Below are positions 1 through 4,504 of a stretch of DNA of 5,214 nucleotides, in pieces. The DNA comes from Alistipes sp. Its GTDB lineage: Bacteria; Bacteroidota; Bacteroidia; Bacteroidales; Rikenellaceae. The position numbers and the translations under genes are program-made. Within the stretch, counting starts at the first letter, position 1; each line of letters starts with the position of its first letter. The notes below the pieces were generated by a model that made no database searches, was not told the origin of the DNA, and worked only from the letters and a program-made list of their open reading frames with translations. The stretch is from the NCBI GenBank assembly GCA_017391665.1, contig JAFOXS010000005.1:1-5214 (forward strand). The letters run 5' to 3'.

Positions 1-1
1 A

Positions 2-325
2 TATGAGAAATACGGCTGGTGGAAGAATACTGATTTTACCTCAGATCCCGCAAAAGTCAAATGGAGCCATTTCCTGACCGATTCGCGATATGTGAATGAG
101 GATTTGGACGTGTATGAGGGTGGTTTGACATATCCCTATGGCGTATGGCGTCCCTCTCAAAATAGTATTATGAATACTAGCAAAGGTGGTTTCAATGCTC
201 CGTCGCGTGAGGCTATCTACTACCGAATCCACAAGCTGGCTTATGGCGCCGATTGGGTGTATGACTATGAGAAGTTTGTCGAGTGGGATGCCCGCAATCG
301 TGCAACATCATCATCTACTCGCTGA
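2..325 (+). CDS. C-terminal part of an M64 (IgA-protease-like) zinc metallopeptidase, 5' end outside window
   Basis: The frame is open from the first bases and ends at TGA 323-325, giving 107 residues with no start in the window. The sequence resembles the C-terminal end of peptidase family M64, secreted or surface zinc peptidases common in gut Bacteroidota. The recognisable blocks are YEKYGWW and TSDPAKVKW near the start, then DVYEGG, GVWRPSQNSIMN, GGFNAPSREAIYYR and a final DYEKFVEWDARNR. The SIMN segment could be the methionine turn below the active site; that is inference. The zinc-binding HExxH motif and any signal peptide would lie upstream of the window. The protein ends in a short polar tail (ATSSSTR), which may simply be the natural end. 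Substrate is unknown; members of this family are only loosely tied to IgA cleavage. The family call is from recalled motifs, not a search. Confidence 0.82.
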   Translation, partial: YEKYGWWKNTDFTSDPAKVKWSHFLTDSRYVNEDLDVYEGGLTYPYGVWRPSQNSIMNTSKGGFNAPSREAIYYRIHKLAYGADWVYDYEKFVEWDARNRATSSSTR

Positions 326-515
326 ATTCTTTACAGGTAAACCATCCCCGATGATTTCAAGCCCCTGCACCCGCCCGTAGTGATAAAAAAGTCTTGGCGC
401 AATGCAAAGAACAACACCCCTGTAAAGTCGGCAAGCCTCACAACAGGAAGAGAGGCTGGCTCAGGTTTAAGAAAAACGGTACAACACAGAACGACAAACG
501 GCGACAAGTCAGTCA

Positions 516-523
516 AATATTTG
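516..523 (+). promoter_or_regulatory. Weak -7-like box upstream of the glycosylase gene
   Basis: AATATTTG differs from the Bacteroidota -7 consensus TAnnTTTG at one base and lies 32 bases before the ATG at 556, so a transcript could start near 530. I see no TTTG at the expected -33 distance, so this is only a candidate. Confidence 0.2.
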
Positions 524-542
524 GAGTATCATATGCATAATT

Positions 543-548
543 GGAGGG
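543..548 (+). promoter_or_regulatory. Shine-Dalgarno site deciding the start of the glycosylase gene
   Basis: GGAGGG sits 7 bases before the ATG at 556. The longer reading from TTG at 541 would place this site inside the coding region, so ATG 556 is preferred. So clear a ribosome site is uncommon in Bacteroidota, which fits the gene's different base composition. Confidence 0.6.
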
Positions 549-555
549 ATTAGTT

Positions 556-1251
556 ATGACTATTCAAGATAAATTAAAGGATTGGGCCAAAGATACGGCG
601 GCTGCGTATCACAAATTGGCTAATGAAAATGAAGCCTGCAACAGAGCCTTCTATACTCAATCTGATTTATCAAAACTGAATAAATATCCAGAACTATTGA
701 TTTTAGGGATAAATCCTAAAGGCAATTGCAAATATGATTACCCTATAGATGAAAATGGTTATATGGGGCAGATTCAGAACGAAAAATGGGGAATCCCTAA
801 TGGCATGACAGGTGAGAATCTTTTAAAAGGTAATCCCTTTGAGTGTGATAAGTGTAACTGGCCAATATGGAATCCTATCAAGATATTATTTGAAAAAGCA
901 GGAGCATTGGATATGCTTGCAGAAGGGAACCATGCCTATTCAAACATGGTATTATATGAGACCCCATGTGAAAAGGATATCCCAGAGAAAGCATGGAGTT
1001 TACTCTCCCAGACATATGCTCTTATTGATATCCTCCAACCTAAATATATATTATGCTTAGGTAAAAAGAATACAATGGAACGATTGATCGCTAAAGATTC
1101 TTGCGAGGAGGTATTACCTGGGATGTTGTATAAAGGTCAATACAAGCAATCAACAGTTTTGGGATTGCCTCACCCAAGTCGAAACGCCTGGAGTAAACAT
1201 TATGAGGTGCTCGCTCATGAGCTGAGGAAAATCATCGAGCTGTCCAAATAG
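556..1251 (+). CDS. Uracil-DNA glycosylase superfamily protein (MUG/TDG-like motif I)
   Basis: 231 residues from ATG 556, chosen because GGAGGG lies 7 bases upstream. The product has signs of the uracil-DNA glycosylase fold: a hydrophobic strand followed by a nucleotide-pocket loop (LLILGINPKG, residues 47-56) and a late strand ending in GLPHPSRN (203-210), equivalent to the family's HPS DNA-intercalating motif. In MUG/TDG enzymes the Asn of GINP activates the water that attacks the glycosidic bond; Asn53 is the matching residue here. A middle strand, YILCLGKK (164-171), fits the fold. Such enzymes remove uracil or damaged bases in base-excision repair in the cytoplasm. Residues 57-100 form a long insertion rich in Gly, Asn and Trp, with CDKC at 97-100 that might bind a metal. 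The gene is visibly more AT-rich than its neighbours, suggesting transfer. The fold is fairly sure, the substrate unknown; a non-repair member of the superfamily is possible. Confidence 0.7.
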   Translation: MTIQDKLKDWAKDTAAAYHKLANENEACNRAFYTQSDLSKLNKYPELLILGINPKGNCKYDYPIDENGYMGQIQNEKWGIPNGMTGENLLKGNPFECDKCNWPIWNPIKILFEKAGALDMLAEGNHAYSNMVLYETPCEKDIPEKAWSLLSQTYALIDILQPKYILCLGKKNTMERLIAKDSCEEVLPGMLYKGQYKQSTVLGLPHPSRNAWSKHYEVLAHELRKIIELSK

Positions 1252-1273
1252 GATATCTACATACTTAGCATAT

Positions 1274-1317
1274 TTTCGCCTTGCTGACTCACTACGTCAG
1301 TGAGGCGAAATAATTTT
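1274..1317 (+). terminator. Hairpin terminator after the glycosylase gene
   Basis: A 15-bp stem pairs 1274-1288 (TTTCGCCTTGCTGAC) with 1296-1310 (GTCAGTGAGGCGAAA). It includes two G-T wobbles and a 7-base loop, and is followed by TAATTTT. It starts 23 bases after the stop codon. The T-run is short, so termination may be partial. Confidence 0.65.
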
Positions 1318-1318
1318 G
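1311..1318 (+). promoter_or_regulatory. -7-like box for the 80-residue gene, abutting the terminator stem
   Basis: TAATTTTG is a full match to the Bacteroidota -7 consensus TAnnTTTG and would start transcription near 1325, leaving a leader of about 25 bases before ATG 1350. The expected -33 region falls inside the hairpin and has no TTTG, so the promoter would be weak or activator-dependent. The same bases also serve as the T-rich tail of the terminator. Confidence 0.35.
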
Positions 1319-1349
1319 TGGCAGTATTCACTTATACCCTACAATAATT

Positions 1350-1592
1350 ATGATGGACCAGATAAAAATCAACCTCCCGACAATTGAGATCTCTGACGAG
1401 TTTGTATCACCTACAGAGTATCTACGTCTAATTGTCACACAACAGGCAGAACATTTAGGGTTATTTGATGGTGAAAAGGCATATGCTATTGTTATGGCAC
1501 AGCAGGCCTATACTTGTGCCTACCTCAAAACACACTTCCCCGAGGAGTACACTCGCGCCGCAATGTATGTAGCTGCAAGTGGCACACTATAG
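1350..1592 (+). CDS. Small acidic-to-neutral protein of unknown function (80 residues)
   Basis: The reading frame runs from ATG 1350 (a second ATG follows at 1353) to TAG 1590-1592. I do not recognise it. The N-terminal third (KINLPTIEISDEFVSPTEYLR) looks like a beta strand followed by the start of a helix. The rest is mostly helical with many Ala, Gln and Tyr, including AYAIVMAQQAYTCAYLKTHF at about residues 44-63. There is no signal peptide, no clear membrane segment and only one Cys (residue 56). It stands alone, after the glycosylase terminator and facing the end of umuC. Codon choice looks normal and a -7-like box lies upstream, so a real gene is likelier than a chance ORF. Candidates such as a phage- or element-borne small protein are open; no function is claimed. 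Confidence 0.6.
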   Translation: MMDQIKINLPTIEISDEFVSPTEYLRLIVTQQAEHLGLFDGEKAYAIVMAQQAYTCAYLKTHFPEEYTRAAMYVAASGTL

Positions 1593-1606
1593 ACAGCAAA
1601 ACGTCA

Positions 1607-1620
1607 TCCGGTTTGCCGGA
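1607..1620. terminator. Small hairpin in the convergent gap between the 80-residue gene and umuC
   Basis: TCCGG, loop TTTG, CCGGA forms a 5-bp GC-rich stem midway between two convergent stop codons (1592 and 1645). On the minus strand it is followed a few bases later by GTTTTG, so it may end umuC transcription weakly. On the plus strand only ATTTC follows. Confidence 0.4.
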
Positions 1621-1644
1621 ATGAATTTCATGGCCTTTGAGGCA

Positions 1645-2910
1645 TCACTTCACGCTTACTGTGGGGATGTCGCTCCAGCGGGTTGTGTAGTGTGGTGATT
1701 GGTTGTCGCTGGCGGTTTTGATCTTGCCACTACCCTGAACGGCCAGCTTGATTGTGCCCTTGCCGAAGGTGGCGTTAATAGAGTCCAATGCCGATGTTAT
1801 CTTGTGTTCACGCTCGATGGTCGCTGTATCTTCAAACAGAGTGTGCATAACGTCACCTTCTGCCATAATCTTCGTGGCGATGACTCCTGCCTTCTTATAG
1901 CCGTAGCCATCCTTGAAGATTCTTTGAGTAAGGCGAACTGCATCGGCAACTATCTTTCGCTGGTCGGATGTAGGTGTGGTAAATGACACCAGACCATTGG
2001 AGTATGTCTGCGGAGAGGAGTCCTTGAAGCGGTTGGTATAGGCAAAAACCACCATCTCGGCCGTTACGCTCCTCTGCTGACGTAACTTCTCGGCCAACGA
2101 CGATGCGAAGTTGGCAATCTGCTCCTGCAGTTCCCGAGCATCATATATCTCCGATGAAAAACTACGGGATACGCAAATAGACTGTTTGGCTTCAAAGCCA
2201 TCCTCGAACTCGATGCAGGGAATGCCTCGCAACTCCCGCCACGTTCTCACGCCCGTTATACCGAACATTGACCTTACGGCGGCCTCTGTCATTTGTGTGA
2301 ACTCGTAGGCTGTGTGTACCCCTATGGCGTGGAGCTTGGGAGCCGACCTGCGACCTATGCCCCACACATCTTCGATGGGAAATTTTCTTAACACCTTCTC
2401 AATATCTTGTGGTCGGTACATATAACAACCACCTCTGAGTTTGGGATATTGCTTGCAGAGTTTGGATGCAATCTTTGCCAATGTTTTCGTTGGCGCAATA
2501 CCTACTGATACAGGAATAGATGTTTGCCTCCAACACTGAGCAGATATTTCCTTAGCGTAAGCGTCGAACTCAACATTTGTCATTCCTCGCAGATCCAAGA
2601 AACACTCATCTATGGAATAGACCTCTACCGAGGGAGCATACTCCTCCAATACCCAACGCACACGTTGCGACATATCGCCATATAGAGCCATATTGCCCGA
2701 GAAGACTGCCACATTATGCCTCTGCACAATATCACAAATCTTGAAATATGGCGCACCCATCTTTATGCCCAGAGCCTTAGCCTCGTTACTTCTTGCCACA
2801 GCGCATCCATCATTGCTCGACAGAACAATGATTGGCTTGCCCTGCAGGTCGGGGCGGAACACCCTCTCACACGAGGCAAAAAAGTTATTGCAGTCGGCAA
2901 GGGCAAACAT
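1645..2910 (-). CDS. umuC: Y-family error-prone DNA polymerase V catalytic subunit UmuC
   Basis: 421 residues, matching E. coli UmuC (422). With processed UmuD it forms Pol V, which copies past lesions during the damage response. The palm starts MFALADCNNFFASCERVFRP, with Asp6, Asp101 and Glu102 (YSIDECFLDL) as the expected metal-binding triad. The fingers carry SSNDGCAVARS (31-41), and a helix-hairpin-helix thumb region lies around VWGIGRRSAPKLHAIGVHT (182-200). A little-finger domain begins near CVSRSFSSE (246-254). The C-terminus has the UmuC-specific SPHYTTRWSDIP (405-416). Residue 11, the usual steric gate against ribonucleotides, is Phe where E. coli has Tyr. The segment aligned with the E. 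coli clamp-binding QLNLF reads MHTLF (355-359), so its Gln is lost. It is translated 2 bases after umuD on the same transcript. There is no frameshift, so it is probably functional. Confidence 0.96.
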   Translation of the reverse strand: MFALADCNNFFASCERVFRPDLQGKPIIVLSSNDGCAVARSNEAKALGIKMGAPYFKICDIVQRHNVAVFSGNMALYGDMSQRVRWVLEEYAPSVEVYSIDECFLDLRGMTNVEFDAYAKEISAQCWRQTSIPVSVGIAPTKTLAKIASKLCKQYPKLRGGCYMYRPQDIEKVLRKFPIEDVWGIGRRSAPKLHAIGVHTAYEFTQMTEAAVRSMFGITGVRTWRELRGIPCIEFEDGFEAKQSICVSRSFSSEIYDARELQEQIANFASSLAEKLRQQRSVTAEMVVFAYTNRFKDSSPQTYSNGLVSFTTPTSDQRKIVADAVRLTQRIFKDGYGYKKAGVIATKIMAEGDVMHTLFEDTATIEREHKITSALDSINATFGKGTIKLAVQGSGKIKTASDNQSPHYTTRWSDIPTVSVK

Positions 2911-2912
2911 CG

Positions 2913-3341
2913 CTACATCTTCTTAATTACCCACGTTACCACGCCCCAGATAAGAAAGTTGTTGTCGGGGGTTATCTCAAGGGGCTTGTATGCTGTATTA
3001 TTTTCGTTGGCAGGCATAAGGCGAACACCCCTGTCGGAAATTTCTACACGCTTTACGGTATATTCTCCGTCGATGTAGCATACGGCTTTGCAGTTATTAT
3101 ATGGATCGATGGCACGATCGACAATGAGAATATCACCCTCATCCATGCCGCTATCGACCATCGATACGCCATCCACACGGAAAAAGAATGTGGACGCTTT
3201 GTGTCTGACGAGAAGTTTTATCAGGTCTAGCTTCTCACGAATATCCTCCGCAGGCGAGGGAAATCCCGCCTTAACCTCTCCCATCAACTCCGTCTCGTAA
3301 GAGCTGGCGGCATCTATGCTATGTGGTACAAACTTATCCAT
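2913..3341 (-). CDS. umuD: UmuD, self-cleaving S24 (LexA-like) peptidase and Pol V subunit
   Basis: 142 residues from ATG 3341. The protein is a mediator of UmuC activity: RecA filaments stimulate autocleavage, giving UmuD', which pairs with UmuC. The cleavage site is Ala25-Gly26 in EVKAGFPSPAED. The catalytic pair is Ser60 (DGVSMVDSGM) and Lys97 (EYTVKRVE), the same numbers as in E. coli UmuD, which is the main reason for this start. Longer readings exist from ATG 3371 (10 more residues; AGGGTGG lies upstream of it) or GTG 3380; the added residues (MRQFLLIFAS) are hydrophobic and absent from E. coli UmuD. No DNA-binding domain is present, so it is not LexA. It leads the umuDC operon and diverges from the permease gene. 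I see no site that I can call an SOS box. Confidence 0.92.
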   Translation of the reverse strand: MDKFVPHSIDAASSYETELMGEVKAGFPSPAEDIREKLDLIKLLVRHKASTFFFRVDGVSMVDSGMDEGDILIVDRAIDPYNNCKAVCYIDGEYTVKRVEISDRGVRLMPANENNTAYKPLEITPDNNFLIWGVVTWVIKKM

Positions 3342-3346
3342 AGAAG

Positions 3347-3354
3347 CAAAGATA
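3347..3354 (-). promoter_or_regulatory. Perfect -7-like box immediately before umuD
   Basis: On the minus strand, TATCTTTG (3354 down to 3347) fully matches TAnnTTTG. It ends 5 bases before the preferred umuD ATG (3341), so transcription would start at or next to the start codon. The -33 position shows only GGTG (2 of 4 bases) at a 20-base spacing. Either umuD mRNA is nearly leaderless or the true promoter is further upstream. Confidence 0.4.
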
Positions 3355-3409
3355 AGCAAAAATTGCCGCATTAGCACCACCCTATGGCAGGATGTTTTTG
3401 CCCGAGGAT

Positions 3410-3440
3410 TTTGGCATTCGGGAAATTACCCCTATTTTTA
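3410..3440 (+). promoter_or_regulatory. Bacteroidota-type promoter for the permease gene
   Basis: TTTG at 3410-3413 and TATTTTTA at 3433-3440 are separated by exactly 19 bases. This matches the TTTG-N19-TAnnTTTG pattern with one mismatch at the last base. Transcription from about 3447 would leave a leader of 20-odd bases before ATG 3470. It therefore argues against a start at ATG 3392, which lies upstream of the promoter. Confidence 0.6.
3420..3431. promoter_or_regulatory. Palindromic operator-like site inside the permease promoter
   Basis: GGGAAATTACCC reads as the dyad GGG-n-AATT-n-CCC, symmetric except at one base pair. It lies wholly in the spacer between the -33 and -7 boxes, where a bound repressor would block RNA polymerase. 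No regulator gene is visible in the window. Confidence 0.35.
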
Positions 3441-3469
3441 CACCTTCAAACGCAGATACTCATCAGAAA

Positions 3470-4213
3470 ATGATTGAAACACTAAGCATATTTCAGTGGA
3501 CTATTCTCGCGCTTACGGCGCTTTGTATCGGCATGTCGAAGACGGGCGTGCAGGGCTTGATGCTGCTTGCCGTGCCATATATGGCCATGGCATTCGGTGC
3601 AAAGGAGTCGACGGGCGTCATACTGCCCATGCTCTGCATGGCGGACATCATAGCCGTAGTATATTACAAGCGCATAGCCGACTGGAAGGTGGTGGCCAAG
3701 CTGCTTCCGACGGCCATACTGGGCTTCTTTGTAGCCATCTTTGTAGATCGGCTGATCCCCACCAATGAATTCCGCCAGCTGATGGGATGGACTCTGGCGC
3801 TGGCACTGGCCGTAATGCTGTGGAGCGAGCTCTTCGGCAAGGAGAATCGCTGGATGAAGAGGTGGTGGTACTCGGCACTATTCGGCCTGTTGGGTGGTTT
3901 TACAACGATGATTGGCAATGCCGCGGGGCCTGTGCTGTCGGTCTATCTGCTCTCGATGCGAAAGGACAAGATGGGGTACATCGGCATCAACGCATGGTTC
4001 TTTCTGGTGGTAAATCTGCTGAAGGTGCCACTCCAGATCTTCGTGTGGGACAATATCTCGTGGGCAACCTTCTCGCTCAACCTCACGATGCTGCCCATCA
4101 TCGGCATCGGTGCATGGCTGGGTATTGGCATTGTCAAACTCTTCCCCGAAAAGGCTTTCCGCCGATTTATTCAGATTATCACAATCCTGTCGGTTGCGAT
4201 GATGTTGATTTAG
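3470..4213 (+). CDS. TSUP (TauE/SafE, former DUF81) family membrane permease
   Basis: 247 residues from ATG 3470. An in-frame ATG at 3392 would add 26 residues, but these overlap the promoter and are not membrane-like, so the shorter start is chosen. The protein is almost wholly hydrophobic, with about seven or eight membrane segments (roughly residues 8-24, 28-43, 48-66, 77-93, 104-120, 134-160, 171-192 and 203-223, with a last one at 233-247). Two family signatures are visible: GMSKTGVQG (21-29) after the first segment and GNAAGPVLSVYLL (149-161) opening the second repeat half. This is the internal duplication typical of TSUP carriers, which sit in the inner membrane and move sulfur-containing or organic anions such as sulfite, sulfoacetate or thiosulfate. 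The substrate here cannot be read from sequence, and no sulfur genes lie nearby. Transcribed alone, divergent from umuDC, and closed by the terminator at 4281. Confidence 0.9.
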   Translation: MIETLSIFQWTILALTALCIGMSKTGVQGLMLLAVPYMAMAFGAKESTGVILPMLCMADIIAVVYYKRIADWKVVAKLLPTAILGFFVAIFVDRLIPTNEFRQLMGWTLALALAVMLWSELFGKENRWMKRWWYSALFGLLGGFTTMIGNAAGPVLSVYLLSMRKDKMGYIGINAWFFLVVNLLKVPLQIFVWDNISWATFSLNLTMLPIIGIGAWLGIGIVKLFPEKAFRRFIQIITILSVAMMLI

Positions 4214-4254
4214 TGCAAAAATTTCTCTACCCTCTTGAATCTACTATATGAAAG

Positions 4255-4278
4255 GGGCGTAAAAAAGGGCGTAAAAAA
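4255..4278 (+). repeat. Perfect tandem duplication of a 12-bp unit
   Basis: GGGCGTAAAAAA occurs twice head to tail (4255-4266 and 4267-4278) with no mismatch. It starts about 40 bases after the permease stop, directly before the terminator stem. It could be a protein-binding repeat, slippage, or part of a recombination site. Confidence 0.8.
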
Positions 4279-4280
4279 TT

Positions 4281-4317
4281 AAAAACCCCTCTACAAGTGC
4301 TTGTAGAAGGGTTTTTT
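4281..4317 (+). terminator. Strong rho-independent terminator after the permease gene
   Basis: AAAAACCC plus TCTACAA pairs with TTGTAGA plus GGGTTTTT around a GTGC loop, with one C-A mismatch in the stem, and ends in six T. The A-run on the left side makes it potentially active from both directions. It separates the permease from the integrase region. Confidence 0.88.
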
Positions 4318-4341
4318 GAGGTCCGAAGCGAACGCTATAAA

Positions 4342-4374
4342 TTTTAATAAAATTTAATCTCTTTTAATTTTAAT
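4342..4374 (+). repeat. TTTAAT repeats phased at 10 bp
   Basis: TTTAAT begins at 4343, 4353, 4363 and 4369; the first three are exactly one helical turn apart. Three of the four copies are preceded by T, giving TTTTAAT. They may be arm-type integrase sites, a bent-DNA element or chance in AT-rich sequence. Confidence 0.45.
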
Positions 4375-4475
4375 TATCTTATATATCAATAGTTTATGTG
4401 TACTCTGTGGAAATAGATGTAAATAAAAATTTAAGAAAATTTTGCGATGGTATTACAAATGTATGACAAAATCAC

Positions 4476-4483
4476 TATCTTTG
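4476..4483 (+). promoter_or_regulatory. -7 box of the integrase gene
   Basis: TATCTTTG fully matches TAnnTTTG and lies 21 bases before the end of the leader, so transcription from about 4490 would leave roughly 15 bases before ATG 4505. At a 19-base spacing the -33 position reads TTAC (two of four). It is the same octamer as the one before umuD. Confidence 0.6.
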
Positions 4484-4504
4484 CCAAAGTAAAACCTATA
4501 AACT

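Larger units (their letters stand above)
341..553 (+). other. Intergenic stretch with an unexplained 70-codon open frame (possible gene remnant)
   Basis: Between the peptidase stop (325) and the glycosylase start (556) there is no convincing gene. One plus-strand frame stays open for 70 codons from just after TAA 338-340 to TAG 551-553. It begins TIPDDFKPLHPPVV and contains ASLTTGREAGSG. It has no ATG until residue 65; the only earlier plausible start is GTG at 380, which would give 57 residues. The opposite strand also has a 61-codon ORF with ATG (516 down to 331), so openness on both strands weakens the case for either. It could be the decayed end of a mobile-element gene, a small unrecognised gene or chance. 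I recognise no domain. Confidence 0.25.
4214..4504. other. AT-rich intergenic region between permease and integrase
   Basis: These 291 bases hold no credible gene. In order they contain a 12-bp tandem duplication, a strong terminator, a small dyad (AGCG-AA-CGCT, 4327-4336) in an otherwise AT-rich setting, phased TTTAAT repeats and the integrase promoter. Such a layout fits an attachment-site region next to a recombinase gene, but no duplicated core site can be shown within the window. Confidence 0.5.

Noticed and set aside
541..555. TTG start at 541 for the glycosylase
   Set aside because: The Shine-Dalgarno site at 543-548 would lie inside the gene; ATG 556 has correct spacing.
2716..3230. 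Two overlapping plus-strand ORFs of 120 and 132 codons opposite umuC/umuD
   Set aside because: They lie antisense to well-supported umuD and umuC coding sequence and have no recognisable domain or promoter.
2913..3341. LexA repressor instead of UmuD
   Set aside because: There is no N-terminal winged-helix domain, and the gene directly precedes umuC with only a 2-base gap.
3392..3469. Longer N-terminus for the permease from ATG 3392
   Set aside because: It would start upstream of the best promoter (3410-3440) and adds a polar, non-conserved-looking leader before the first membrane segment.
3787..4251. 154-codon plus-strand ORF in another frame of the permease gene
   Set aside because: It is a shadow of the TSUP gene; the permease frame has family motifs and membrane segments, this one has none.
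4318..4336. tRNA-like 3' end (GGTCCGAAGCGAACGC) as an integration target
   Set aside because: There is no T-arm consensus and no cloverleaf can be drawn with the flanking AT-rich sequence.
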